From NCBI GenBank assembly GCA_900541055.1, contig UQHZ01000002.1, positions 1 through 64,000 of the forward strand: a DNA stretch of 64,000 nucleotides, given 5' to 3'. Shown here piece after piece: positions 26,248 through 35,291 of this stretch. Made by a program: the position numbers and the translations under genes. Source of the DNA: an uncultured Collinsella sp. Lineage in GTDB: Bacteria; Actinomycetota; Coriobacteriia; Coriobacteriales; Coriobacteriaceae. The notes under the pieces were generated by a model. It was not told the origin of the DNA. It saw only the letters and a program-made list of their open reading frames with translations, and made no database searches. Numbering within the stretch: position 1 is the first letter of the stretch; every line of letters begins with the position of its first letter.

Positions 26248-27483
26248 TTGCGTATATACCGACGTGAAAAGTATCTGAAGCGAATGCGTGGTTTCTACCA
26301 CGATGACGGGATGATCAAGGTAATCACCGGTGTTCGCAGGTGTGGTAAATCCTGCCTCATGCAATCAATCGCAGACGAACTTGTGGAATCCGGTGTAGCG
26401 AGCGACCACATCATCTATATCGACCTCGACTCACGGGAGAACAGGAAGGTCAAGACGACCGATGAGCTCGAAAATCTGATTGACATGTCGACCCCAGCAG
26501 ACACTGAGGAGACGAAGTACCTCTTCATCGATGAGATTCAGAACGTAGAGGAATTCGAGCTGCTCATCAACGGCTACCGGACAGATGGCGGTTGGTCCAT
26601 TTTCATTACCGGTTCGAATTCATATCTGCTTTCTGGGCAGCTTGTTACAAAGCTGACGGGTCGCTATATCGAGTTCGAGGTGTTCCCACTCGACTTTGCG
26701 GAATATATCGATATGAAGCGTTTTCTCGGCAAGCCTGTCAATGACGTTCTCGTGGGAGAGTTTACCGAGTACCTGACCCTTGGAGGATTTCCCAAAGCGT
26801 TGGAGTATGAGGGCGAGGATGAAAAGCGCACCTATATCAAGAGTGTTATTCATGAGATCTTTGAAAAGGACGTCAAACATTCGAACAAGATTAAGAATGT
26901 CTCGGTTTTCGATGCCGTCCAGACGTATCTCATCAACAACTTTGGTGCGCCGACGAACCTGAAGAACCTCCTTGCGTACTTCAATGATGTCGAGAAGATT
27001 CCCATCAAGCGCGAAACGCTCAATCGGTATATCCAGATTCTTGTTGACGCGAAGATCCTTTATCGCTGCTCGAGGTTCGATCTCAAGTCTCGGCGATCGC
27101 TTATCCGCGAAGAGAAGTACTACCTGGCTGATCCCGGCTTCTATTTCGCCATGAACACGGATGCGAGGATTAACTACGGGCCGGCGTTGGAGAACGTGCT
27201 CTACCTCTATCTTGCATCGCGCGGGTACGAGCTTTCTGTGGGCCGTATTGGGAAGCTCGAGTGTGACTTCATCGCTCGTAGGCGCAATGCTTACGCCTAC
27301 ATCCAGGTCTCTATGTCGATTGCCGACAGAGGCGTCGAGGAGCGCGAGTACAGGCCGTTCGGCCACATCAGGGATGGGTATCCGCGCTACTTGTTCACGC
27401 TTGATCCTCTATTGCAGGAGAGGGATGGCGTCAGGCACCTTAACATGGCGTCGTTTATGCAAGATGGCGGTGATCTTATTTGA
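26248..27483 (+). CDS. AAA ATPase with DUF4143 C-terminus
   Basis: The 411-residue protein has a P-loop GVRRCGKSCL near residues 28-37, Walker B YLFIDEIQN, sensor motif FITGSNSYLLSG, and a C-terminal DUF4143 region ending with a nuclease-like fold segment (ECDFIARRRNAYAYIQVSMS) that lacks the usual lysine. The start is a TTG with AAAAGGGGG upstream. These ATPases are very common in gut Coriobacteriia and of unknown function; roles in DNA mobility or defence are proposed. A relative lies at 33904. Confidence 0.8.
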   Translation: MRIYRREKYLKRMRGFYHDDGMIKVITGVRRCGKSCLMQSIADELVESGVASDHIIYIDLDSRENRKVKTTDELENLIDMSTPADTEETKYLFIDEIQNVEEFELLINGYRTDGGWSIFITGSNSYLLSGQLVTKLTGRYIEFEVFPLDFAEYIDMKRFLGKPVNDVLVGEFTEYLTLGGFPKALEYEGEDEKRTYIKSVIHEIFEKDVKHSNKIKNVSVFDAVQTYLINNFGAPTNLKNLLAYFNDVEKIPIKRETLNRYIQILVDAKILYRCSRFDLKSRRSLIREEKYYLADPGFYFAMNTDARINYGPALENVLYLYLASRGYELSVGRIGKLECDFIARRRNAYAYIQVSMSIADRGVEEREYRPFGHIRDGYPRYLFTLDPLLQERDGVRHLNMASFMQDGGDLI

Positions 27484-27642
27484 GCGGCGGCCAGATTCCT
27501 TTGCTCCCTAGTGCGCAAACAGTGCGGGCATCAAATGGGGACCATTGCCTCACGTAGAATCGATAGATTGAGGACTTGTTTTGATGTTGACAGGCTTTTG
27601 GCCAGTGGCTCCTATTGCCGAGTGGGAATAGCGGAAATAACG

Positions 27643-27675
27643 GCCTCCAAACCTTCTGGTTCGGAGGCTTTCTTT
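27643..27675 (+). terminator. intrinsic terminator
   Basis: GCCTCC (27643-27648) pairs with GGAGGC (27663-27668), with an inner AACC/GGTT helix, followed by TTTCTTTTT. A GAGTGGGAATAG motif (27620-27631) precedes it, as happens before the terminators at 2000 and 20541. Confidence 0.75.
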
Positions 27676-27729
27676 TTCGTTCTGTTCGGAAGGAGCTTCT
27701 TGCCAGAGTCCCATGGATAGCGAACGGCT

Positions 27730-28170
27730 TTATCGAGCGTGTGCGTTTTCGTAGGCGCCTTTGATTTCTTCCGGCAAATTGTCGGGAATCAGCGTCTCCA
27801 GCCTATCCTCGCTGCCATCTTGAATCGCTTGCTCGTAGTACCAGCATTTGAACTTCAACATGTCCAGGGCACGGTTCATCTTCGCGATCTCCGACTCCAT
27901 GTGGGCCTTCCGCTCCTCGAACATGGCCTTGCGCTGGGGGTATGTTGATGGACCCTCTGCACACCATTCCATGAACAGACGGATGTCCTTGATCTCCATT
28001 CCCGCCTTCTTTAGGCATTCGATGACCCGAAGCGCCTCGAGTTCCGTATCGCCGAATCGGCGAATGCCGGACGTCCGCTCCAGCTCCGGGAACAATCCCT
28101 GCTTGTCGTAATACCGCAGCGTTGAGGCGGGCAAGCCGAACATTTCTGCCACCTGTCCGATTGTGTACAT
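27730..28170 (-). CDS. MerR-family transcriptional regulator
   Basis: The 146 residues start MYTIGQVAEMFGLPASTLRYYDKQGLFPE, the MerR winged helix, followed by a dimerisation helix and a C-terminus with few cysteines (CAEGP, FKCWYYEQ), so metal sensing is unlikely. It resembles the AdhR/NmlR type that responds to aldehydes or electrophiles. It is divergent from the CMD-cupin and hydrolase genes, and the MerR-like promoter at 28202-28229 lies between them. Confidence 0.85.
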   Translation of the reverse strand: MYTIGQVAEMFGLPASTLRYYDKQGLFPELERTSGIRRFGDTELEALRVIECLKKAGMEIKDIRLFMEWCAEGPSTYPQRKAMFEERKAHMESEIAKMNRALDMLKFKCWYYEQAIQDGSEDRLETLIPDNLPEEIKGAYENAHAR

Positions 28171-28201
28171 GGCCCCTCCGAATAAATCTCGAATTCATTC
28201 C

Positions 28202-28229
28202 TTGACCTAAAGTCAGGTTTAGGTATTAC
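28202..28229 (+). promoter_or_regulatory. MerR-type promoter and operator
   Basis: A -35 TTGACC (28202-28207) and a -10-like TATTAC (28224-28229) enclose the inverted repeat ACCTAAA (28205-28211)/TTTAGGT (28218-28224). Operators lying inside the spacer are typical of MerR activators. It points toward the gene at 28436. Confidence 0.65.
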
Positions 28230-28275
28230 CTTCATTCTCGTCAATACAAATCAGTAGCGCAAGGGGTGGTCCGTA

Positions 28276-28374
28276 ATGGGCAAAACGGTCCTCGCCGGCG
28301 GCGTGAACGGCGTGGGCGAAATCATCGGGCGTCCCGCTCTTGAGCAGGCGCGACGAATGGGCATGGGAGTCTAG
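28276..28374 (+). CDS. possible 32-residue ORF in the MerR target leader
   Basis: An ATG frame reads MGKTVLAGGVNGVGEIIGRP and ends in TAG 61 bases before the CMD-cupin gene. It has only a weak ribosome site (AAGGGGTGG) and matches no family I know. It may be a leader peptide, a relic of a lost gene, or chance. Confidence 0.25.
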   Translation: MGKTVLAGGVNGVGEIIGRPALEQARRMGMGV

Positions 28375-28435
28375 GCGCGGCTTAGCTGCGCGGAAGCAGT
28401 TTTGCACTCAAAACCATCGACAGGAGGAATCAAAC

Positions 28436-29200
28436 ATGACGATTAAGCAGACGGCGGGCAGGGATGCCCTGGGAGAATTCGCCCCCAAATTCGCACAGCT
28501 CAATGACGATGTGCTGTTCGGCGAGGTGTGGAGCCGAGAAGACGGGCTTTCCCTTCGAGACCGCAGCGTGGTGACGGTGGTGGCTCTGATGGCGCAGGGT
28601 CTGACGGACTCTTCGTTCCAATATCATCTGATGTCCGCAAAGAACAACGGCGTGACCAGGACGGAGATGGCGGAAATCCTTACGCATGCGGCGTTTTACG
28701 CGGGATGGCCCAAGGCGTGGGCGGCCTTTCGCATGGCGAAGGAGGTTTGGGCGGATGGCGACGCCGCCGACGCAAGAGCTGAGCACCAAAACGAGATGGC
28801 CTTTCCTATTGGCGCCCCCAACGACGCATTTGCGAAGTACTTTATCGGGCAAAGCTACCTCGCGCCCCTTTCCACCGAGCAGGTCGGCGTCTACAACGTG
28901 ACGTTTGAGTCCGGTTGCCGCAACAACTGGCACGTCCATCGCGCCAAAAGCGGCGGCGGGCAGATCCTCGTCTGCGTGGCTGGTCGAGGGTTTTACCAGG
29001 AATGGGGCAAACCGGCACAGGAACTGTGCCCTGGCGAAGTAGTAAATATTCCCGCGGGCGTAAAGCATTGGCACGGAGCCGCGCCCGACAGCTGGTTCTC
29101 CCATCTCGCGCTGGAGGTTCCGGGTGAGGAGACCTCCAACGAGTGGTTGGAGCCCGTGGACGACGAGGAATACCTTACAGCGACTAACAAGGAGGCATGA
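28436..29200 (+). CDS. carboxymuconolactone decarboxylase-cupin fusion protein
   Basis: The 254 residues combine an N-terminal CMD/AhpD-like domain (about 1-110; LSLRDRSVVTVVALMAQG and a QYHLMSAKNNGVTRTEMAEILTH segment) with a C-terminal cupin (about 140-230; NNWHVHRA and PAGVKHWHG, which supply His ligands for a metal). Such fusions are usually redox or detoxification enzymes of unknown substrate. No CXXC pair typical of AhpD peroxidase is present. AGGAGG precedes the ATG. It is the first gene of the MerR-controlled operon. Confidence 0.82.
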   Translation: MTIKQTAGRDALGEFAPKFAQLNDDVLFGEVWSREDGLSLRDRSVVTVVALMAQGLTDSSFQYHLMSAKNNGVTRTEMAEILTHAAFYAGWPKAWAAFRMAKEVWADGDAADARAEHQNEMAFPIGAPNDAFAKYFIGQSYLAPLSTEQVGVYNVTFESGCRNNWHVHRAKSGGGQILVCVAGRGFYQEWGKPAQELCPGEVVNIPAGVKHWHGAAPDSWFSHLALEVPGEETSNEWLEPVDDEEYLTATNKEA

Positions 29201-29202
29201 AG

Positions 29203-30174
29203 ATGGAACAGTTGAATCTAGCGCAGGAATGGGACAAGGTGTTCCCCAAAAGTGACAAGGTTGAGCACAGCAAGGCGACTTTCCACAACCGATACGGCAT
29301 CACGCTGGCGGCCGACGTCTACGTGCCTAAGAACGCGGAGGGCAAGCTGCCTGCTATCGCCGTCAGCGGTCCGTTTGGCGCGGTGAAGGAGCAAACGTCC
29401 GGCCTTTATGCGCAGAAAATGGCGGAGCTGGGCTTTTTCGCGATTGCCTTCGACCCGTCCTATACCGGCGAGAGCGGCGGTGCGCCCCGCTATGTGGCAT
29501 CGCCGGACATCAACACCGAGGATTTCTGCGCAGCGGTGGATTTCCTCTCGGTGCAGAATAGCGTTGACCCGGAGCGCATCGGTATCATCGGCATCTGCGG
29601 TTGGGGCGGCATGGCAATCAATGCCGCAGCCATCGACACCCGTATCAAAGCTACCGCGGCTATGACCATGTACGATATGACCCGCGTGACCGCAAACGGC
29701 TACTTTGACGCCGAGGATTCCGAGCAGGCGCGCTTCGAAAAGCGTAAAGCGCTGAACGCGCAGCGCACCGAGGACTATAAAAATGACAGCTACGCGCTGG
29801 CGGGCGGCGTGGTCGATCAGCTGCCCGATGACGCGCCGCAGTTTGTGGCGGACTATTACGCCTACTACAAGACTCCGCGAGGCTACCATCCCCGCAGCCT
29901 GGGCTCCAATGGCGGTTGGAATGTGACGTCTTCGCTGTCGTTTTTGAATATGCCGATCTTGCAGTACGCCGGCGAGATCCGCTCCGCCGTGCTGCTGGTG
30001 CATGGCGAGAAGGCGCACTCCCGCTATTTCAGCGAAACCGCGTACAGCAAGCTGACGGGGGACAACAAGGAATTGCTCATTATCCCCGGTGCCAGCCACA
30101 CCGACCTCTACGATCAGATGGACGTCATTCCGTTTGGAAAGCTGAAAGCGTTCTTTGAGGAGTATTTGAAATAA
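29203..30174 (+). CDS. alpha/beta hydrolase, dienelactone-hydrolase-like
   Basis: The 323 residues have an alpha/beta hydrolase fold with the nucleophile elbow GICGWGG (Cys132 in place of Ser, as in dienelactone hydrolases) and the catalytic His in the ASHTDLYD motif near the C-terminus. An FDPSYTGESGG segment follows strand 4. AAGGAGG is 7 bases before the chosen ATG; another ATG two codons earlier overlaps the previous stop and is too close to that site. It probably acts with the CMD-cupin protein on a small electrophilic compound. Confidence 0.82.
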   Translation: MEQLNLAQEWDKVFPKSDKVEHSKATFHNRYGITLAADVYVPKNAEGKLPAIAVSGPFGAVKEQTSGLYAQKMAELGFFAIAFDPSYTGESGGAPRYVASPDINTEDFCAAVDFLSVQNSVDPERIGIIGICGWGGMAINAAAIDTRIKATAAMTMYDMTRVTANGYFDAEDSEQARFEKRKALNAQRTEDYKNDSYALAGGVVDQLPDDAPQFVADYYAYYKTPRGYHPRSLGSNGGWNVTSSLSFLNMPILQYAGEIRSAVLLVHGEKAHSRYFSETAYSKLTGDNKELLIIPGASHTDLYDQMDVIPFGKLKAFFEEYLK

Positions 30175-30319
30175 GGCGTGCCTTGATTCAATACCAAGTT
30201 TCCAGCGACGATTCTTCTAAAGAGTGGGAGTAGCTGAAACGAGGCGATTGATTAACTCCATTCGTTTTGGCTACAAGAAAACATGCCGCGCGCCTGCGGC
30301 ATGAAGGAGGGAGATTCTT

Positions 30320-30850
30320 ATGAATATCGTTGTGTTGAGCGGCAGCCCGCGTAAGGGCGCCAATACCGACACCATGGTCGAGGCGTTTGCCGAGACCGCG
30401 CGCGAGGCCGGCCATACGGTCGAGGTCGTTCGCGTTGCCAGCAAGAAGATCGCTGGTTGCCTGGGGTGCCAGTATTGCTTCGCTCACGAGGGCACTTGCG
30501 TGCAGAAGGATGACATGGCCGACGTAATCGAGTCGCTGAAAGGCGCCGACATGGTTGTCTTCGCCTCGCCTATCTACTGGTTTGATATCACCGCGCAGGA
30601 GAAGGCCGCCATCGACCGCCTGTACGCCTTCGGTGCCACGGGCTTCCCGTTCACCAAGACGGCCCTTTTGCTCGATAGCCACAGCGAGGGCGTCTATGAT
30701 GCGGCGATCGCCATGTACAAGTCGACCTGCGCGTACTGCAAGTGGGAGGATCAGGGCATTGTCACCATCAGCGGTATGACCGAGCGCGACAGCATGGCAT
30801 CGTCGCCCAAGCTGGAAGAGGTGCGAGAGCTCGCCCGTAAGCTCGCCTAA
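30320..30850 (+). CDS. flavodoxin-fold NAD(P)H-dependent FMN reductase
   Basis: The 176-residue protein has the FMN-binding loop SGSPRKGANTD (6-16), a CLGCQYC cluster near residue 50 and the ASPIYWFDIT motif of iron-sulfur flavoprotein-like/NADPH:FMN reductases. GGAGGGAG precedes the ATG. A GAGTGGGAGTAG motif lies at 30222-30233. A shortened second copy of its 3' part lies at 33445-33738. Confidence 0.85.
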   Translation: MNIVVLSGSPRKGANTDTMVEAFAETAREAGHTVEVVRVASKKIAGCLGCQYCFAHEGTCVQKDDMADVIESLKGADMVVFASPIYWFDITAQEKAAIDRLYAFGATGFPFTKTALLLDSHSEGVYDAAIAMYKSTCAYCKWEDQGIVTISGMTERDSMASSPKLEEVRELARKLA

Positions 30851-31044
30851 GGACAAGAAGAACGCATGGCTATCAGCGTTGGCGGAAAGCCTACTTCCCT
30901 TACCAAGAGGATTACTGATTGCCATGCATAGTTGCTGACATTTTCTTTTGCAACTTTTGCTATTTTTTGCAAGTTTTGCTATCAGCTGTAGCTGGCCTTT
31001 ATCTGAGGAACGCTCCTTGATTTATTGCTTATCGTTGGTAACTG

Positions 31045-31419
31045 TCACGGTCGAAATGTCTTCGCGGCAGCCGATCGGCTCTCGTCGAGCTCCTTCAGTC
31101 GGGAGAGGCAGCGGTCCAGAAACCCGCTCCTGGCTTGCGCGGCAAGGAGTCCGTCGCAGAAGCGGTCGCCACGAACGCACCACGTGATGCATGCACGTAT
31201 CAGGTCAATGTCCCCATGGTCGATGTCGCAGCTGTCTATGCCTTCCGAGGTGTCGATGCTATGGCGTTCAAGCGTCTCGAAGTAGCTGGTGTCCGCGAAT
31301 CCGTCCAGTTCATAGAAATCGTCGACGAAATCCTCGAGTCCGAGCGTCCCACCCCCAAGCTCGACATTCATGTTTCTGTCCGCCAGCTTGCCAGCGTACT
31401 TGGTTAGTCTTTCGAACAT
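31045..31419 (-). CDS. DUF6508-like protein
   Basis: The 124 residues contain the pattern SYFETLERH...LIRACITWCVRGDRFCDGLLAAQARSGFLDRCLSRLKEL, which I associate with DUF6508, a family found in defence islands. AAGGAG precedes the ATG. It lies 9 bases after the DUF262 gene and is probably cotranscribed with it. Function is unknown. Confidence 0.6.
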   Translation of the reverse strand: MFERLTKYAGKLADRNMNVELGGGTLGLEDFVDDFYELDGFADTSYFETLERHSIDTSEGIDSCDIDHGDIDLIRACITWCVRGDRFCDGLLAAQARSGFLDRCLSRLKELDESRSAAAKTFRP

Positions 31420-31428
31420 GTTCGCTCC

Positions 31429-33162
31429 TTAGCTCAAAAGTCCGTTGTCGCTCAGGTAGTCCACGAAGGCATCGATGATCCGTGCCGTGCGAGTCGCGAT
31501 GTCTATTTCGGTGAAGTCTCCCATGACTTGTGTCAGGCGCTTGAGCTCCGCGATCTTTGTTCCGGCTTTGCGCTTGCCATTGCCGTCGGTGTATCCCTCA
31601 TAGTACTTGCGCTTATCGCAGAATCTGTAGTCGGCCGCGCGGATGTTTACACGCTTCTCGAGCAGCGCCTTGTTACCCAGCGCCTCCAGGCTGGATTGAT
31701 CGACGAGCGGGTCTATCTCGTTGCGCTTCTTGGCATAGATGTGCTCAATTTCGAGCGTGGTGTCTAGGTCCATGAGTGGTTGATCTGGGTCTGCGTACGC
31801 CCACCAAGTGAGCATGGACTTTGTAACAGGCCTGCCGTTGGTGAACACGTAGGTTCGGAATCGCTCAGCAATATTTGCGCGATTGAAGTGGTGGTTAGGA
31901 AACTCCACCGGGCGGTGCTCCACGATGTTGATCATCTCGGGATACACTGGCGAACGCAGCGCGTTCACGCCGGGTCGCTCAATGGCGTAGGCGAAAATGA
32001 ATGCCGTGATCTTGTTTAGAAAGCCGTAGAGTGCCTCGTCATCGAGGACGCCGTTGCTGTCGCTGTTGGCAAGGAACCAGACGCTTAGCAGATAGGTCCA
32101 CATGCCGTTGGGGGCGTAGTTCAGCACGAAGAGCCTGCGGAGCACGCGCTCGCTGAACCCTTCCTGCGCGTCGACGCGTTTCCAGAAACCGAGCAGCGCC
32201 TCGAGATCGTCGAGCGTGGCGTCCTCCTTGAGCATGGCGTAACCATCGGCACCGAAGAAGTCGCGCAACGATGCGGTGGTCGTGTCGCGGATGCCTTTCT
32301 TCGCGCGGCGGTAGTACATGTAGCGCGTAAATAGCTCATCGGTTGGTGTGCCGCGCATGGGCCGGAAGATAGCGTTCGCTCCCTCTTCGAGTCCCTTCCA
32401 GCGACGGATGAACTCGTCCTTGCGCCCCGTGTCGGAATAATGCTTGTAGAACTGGCTCTTGAAGATGTCGGCATCCGAGAGAGGCAGCCCTCGGTCGTTT
32501 AGAGTCGAGAAGATGCGTAGCGCGGTGTCCTGCGACTCCGCTTCAATGGGCAACAGTATCACATTGTTGATGACACGTGTGGCCATGTAGACGGTGTAGG
32601 TGGGCCACTCGCTCACCAGTTGCTCAATTTTCCTCTGGAAGAAAGCGAAGTTGCGGGCATAGGCGCTCTTCCAGCCATCGCCTACATTGCCCTCTCGTAA
32701 AATCTCGAGGAATTCACTCTTGTCGTTGTCCGATGCAACCTCGGAGTCGATCTTGAGGCGCTCCATGTTGGGCTCGTCGAACTCGTCTGTTTTCCATACA
32801 CAACGGGCGATTGCCTCGCGCATCTTCACAGACTGCTTATCCTTCATGTTGGTGAACTTGTCGTAGAACGCGCGGAGCAGCAGCATGATGGTGGTGAGGC
32901 GCTGCTGGCCGTCAATGATTTCAAGTTGGCCAGAGAGGTTCTTAAAGGTGACGATGGGCCCTAGAAAGTATTCGTCGTTCTCGCTGTCGAAACGCTCGTA
33001 GTCATCGCCTGGAAAAGCGAACGAGAACAGGTCATCCCACAGCGTTGCGCATTCATCCTCGCCCCAGGCGTAGGGCCTCTGGTAGTCGGGGATGAGGAAG
33101 TCTGATCGCTTATCGGTGAGAAGATCGCGAATCGATCGCTGGTCGATGTTGAGCTTGGACAT
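31429..33162 (-). CDS. DUF262/DUF1524 protein (GmrSD-like)
   Basis: The 577-residue protein has an N-terminal DUF262 domain with DYQRPYAWGEDE and the nucleotide-binding-like IIDGQQRLTT motif, and a C-terminal DUF1524 HNH-type nuclease segment (LEIEHIYAKKRNEID). This pairing is that of the GmrS-GmrD type IV restriction enzymes, which cut modified phage DNA. The open frame extends upstream past 33162, but the DYQRP-type start with GGAAGG ahead is the natural one. A -10-like TATAAT lies at 33208-33203 on the minus strand. Confidence 0.82.
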   Translation of the reverse strand: MSKLNIDQRSIRDLLTDKRSDFLIPDYQRPYAWGEDECATLWDDLFSFAFPGDDYERFDSENDEYFLGPIVTFKNLSGQLEIIDGQQRLTTIMLLLRAFYDKFTNMKDKQSVKMREAIARCVWKTDEFDEPNMERLKIDSEVASDNDKSEFLEILREGNVGDGWKSAYARNFAFFQRKIEQLVSEWPTYTVYMATRVINNVILLPIEAESQDTALRIFSTLNDRGLPLSDADIFKSQFYKHYSDTGRKDEFIRRWKGLEEGANAIFRPMRGTPTDELFTRYMYYRRAKKGIRDTTTASLRDFFGADGYAMLKEDATLDDLEALLGFWKRVDAQEGFSERVLRRLFVLNYAPNGMWTYLLSVWFLANSDSNGVLDDEALYGFLNKITAFIFAYAIERPGVNALRSPVYPEMINIVEHRPVEFPNHHFNRANIAERFRTYVFTNGRPVTKSMLTWWAYADPDQPLMDLDTTLEIEHIYAKKRNEIDPLVDQSSLEALGNKALLEKRVNIRAADYRFCDKRKYYEGYTDGNGKRKAGTKIAELKRLTQVMGDFTEIDIATRTARIIDAFVDYLSDNGLLS

Positions 33163-33444
33163 GAGCTGTACCTTCCGCTCGGGAACATTCAAGATGACAC
33201 GGATTATATCGCCGAAGTTGTCATTCGCTCTATTGCTGCGAGCTACTGAATCTAGCAACCTCTGGCCAACCCTTACGGTTTCATGTCGTGATCCATATCG
33301 GCGCCGATCAATGCCCGTGATGCTTCTGCTTGCACCTTCTTTAGAGAGCGCGAACGAGAGATGCGATCTACAGACGACTGAATAGCTCCATCTGTTTTGG
33401 TTACAACGAAATGTGTGCCGAGCGCTTGCGGCATGAAGGAGGGA

Positions 33445-33738
33445 GTCTTCGCCTCGCCTATCTACTGGTTTGATATCACCGCGCAGGAGAAGGCCGCCAT
33501 CGACCGCCTGTACGCCTTCGGTGCCACGGGCTTCCCGTTCACCAAGACGGCCCTTTTGCTCGATAGCCACAGCGAGGGCGTCTATGATGCGGCGATCGCC
33601 ATGTACAAGTCGACCTGCGCGTACTGCAAGTGGGAGGATCAGGGCATTGTCACCATCAGCGGTATGACCGAGCGCGACAGCATGGCATCGTCGCCCAAGT
33701 TGGAAGGGGTGCGAGAGCTCGCCCGCAAGCTCGCCTAA
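33445..33738 (+). pseudogene. partial copy of the FMN reductase gene
   Basis: Bases 33445-33738 repeat 30557-30850 almost exactly (a few changes near the end), and 33427-33445 repeat the ribosome-site region at about 30296-30314. Thus the copy has lost about 242 bases, including the start codon and the FMN-binding loop. It cannot make a working flavoprotein. It marks the other side of the DUF262/DUF6508 cassette. Confidence 0.85.
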
Positions 33739-33903
33739 GGACAAGAGGAGCGCATGGCAATCGGTTGTATCGCGAGTATATGAATAGGGGTGTATTCCCT
33801 CAAGTGCCGTATAGAACAATTATTAAACGCAGAAAAATAACTGAAAACAAATTAATCCGCGTTAAAATATTGTCAAACAGAAGTTCATGAGGGAAGGTTG
33901 CGT

Positions 33904-35193
33904 ATGCGTCGCAAGGCAGATGAGCTCCTTAGGGAATGGCGAGACAGGGCTGATAGAAAACCTTTGCTGGTCAAAGGCGTACGCCAGTGTGGCAAGACCT
34001 ATCTGCTCAGAACGTACGCCCAGGATCTTTTCGAATCGGTTGTCTACGTTAATCTTGAGAATGACCGGTCGGCGCGAGCGGATTTTTCGGGCGGTCTTGA
34101 CCCTCATTCGATCGTACGCGCGATCGAGGCTCGTACGGGGCAGCGTATCGTGCCTGGCAAAACCTTACTGTTCATTGACGAGATCCAGGCATGCGAGGAA
34201 GCGCTCACTTCCCTTAAATACTTTTGCGAAGATGCTCCCGAGTATTACGTTGCGGCTGCTGGGTCGCTTCTTGGGGTTGCCATTAACCATCAGTCGTATT
34301 CGTTCCCCGTTGGAAAGACCGACTTGATTGAGATGACTCCACTCGATTTCGAGGAGTTTCTCTGGGCGATGGGGCACGATCAGCTGGTCGACGAGATACG
34401 CTCATCATTCGAGTCAATGGGACCTCTTGCGCCAAGCCTTCATGAAAAGGCGCTTGGGCTCTATCGACAGTATCTTGTTGTTGGCGGAATGCCCGAGGCG
34501 GTCCAAACGTACATCGATGATCAGTCAATCATTGATGTGGCCGAAAAGCATCGGATTATTCTCGACGGATATTCCGCCGACACCAATAAATATGCTGATG
34601 AACGCTTGAGCGCAAAGACGCGTGCGTGCTTCGATTCCATTCCACAGCAGCTTGCCAAAGAGAATCGTAAATTTCAATACAAGGTAGTGCGAGCGGGGGG
34701 CAATGCGTCTCTCTTTGGAGATGCTCTCGACTGGCTTGTATTGTCGGGTACGGTGGCGCGCTGCAGCCTAGTCGGGCAGATCGAAAGCCCTTTAGAGGCC
34801 TTTGTTAACCCGTCTGCTTTTAAAATCTATCAGGCGGATACAGGGCTGCTCGTCTCCAAGGCCGGTGCTCAACGCGCCGATATTCTTGCCGGTATCGGCG
34901 GTACATTCATGGGTGCACTTACCGAAAACTACGTTGCCCAACAGCTTTCAGCCATGGGCTATCCGCTGCATTATTGGGCGCGAGACAATCGTGCGGAAAT
35001 CGACTTTGTAGTAGAGAAGCAGGGATGCTTGTCTGCGATTGAAGTCAAGGCGGGGGAGAACACAAGATCTCGAAGCCTGTCCTCACTTAAAAAGACCCAT
35101 CCGGGCGTGCGCCTTATCAGGCTATCGACTAAGCCCTTTGGAATGAATGATGGACTTATGTCTGTTCCACTTTATGCGGCATTTTGTCTATAG
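33904..35193 (+). CDS. AAA ATPase with DUF4143 C-terminus
   Basis: The 429-residue protein has P-loop GVRQCGKTYLL, Walker B LLFIDEIQA, and a C-terminal nuclease-like segment with intact acidic and lysine residues (AEIDFVVEKQ...AIEVKAG), a PD-(D/E)XK pattern. AGGGAAGG is 6 bases before the ATG; a TTG two codons earlier is less likely. Unlike the relative at 26248, this one keeps the candidate nuclease lysine. Function of the family is unknown. Confidence 0.82.
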   Translation: MRRKADELLREWRDRADRKPLLVKGVRQCGKTYLLRTYAQDLFESVVYVNLENDRSARADFSGGLDPHSIVRAIEARTGQRIVPGKTLLFIDEIQACEEALTSLKYFCEDAPEYYVAAAGSLLGVAINHQSYSFPVGKTDLIEMTPLDFEEFLWAMGHDQLVDEIRSSFESMGPLAPSLHEKALGLYRQYLVVGGMPEAVQTYIDDQSIIDVAEKHRIILDGYSADTNKYADERLSAKTRACFDSIPQQLAKENRKFQYKVVRAGGNASLFGDALDWLVLSGTVARCSLVGQIESPLEAFVNPSAFKIYQADTGLLVSKAGAQRADILAGIGGTFMGALTENYVAQQLSAMGYPLHYWARDNRAEIDFVVEKQGCLSAIEVKAGENTRSRSLSSLKKTHPGVRLIRLSTKPFGMNDGLMSVPLYAAFCL

Positions 35194-35215
35194 GGATGAT
35201 GCTGCTGTAATGCAT

Positions 35216-35253
35216 GGGGCCCGGAGCGCGGCATTTACTGCGCTCCGGGCCCC
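35216..35253. terminator. bidirectional hairpin between convergent genes
   Basis: A 14-bp perfect stem (GGGGCCCGGAGCGC 35216-35229 with 35240-35253) lies between the convergent DUF4143 ATPase and topoisomerase genes. There is no T-tract, so it may act as a roadblock more than a classic terminator. Confidence 0.65.
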
Positions 35254-35291
35254 GCTGGTTTGTGGCTTGGGCCAGTTCGACTGCCGTCGTT

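Noticed and set aside
33163..33819. Upstream extension of the DUF262 frame
   Set aside because: It passes antisense through the partial FMN reductase copy and has no DUF262 residues; the start at 33162 has a ribosome site.
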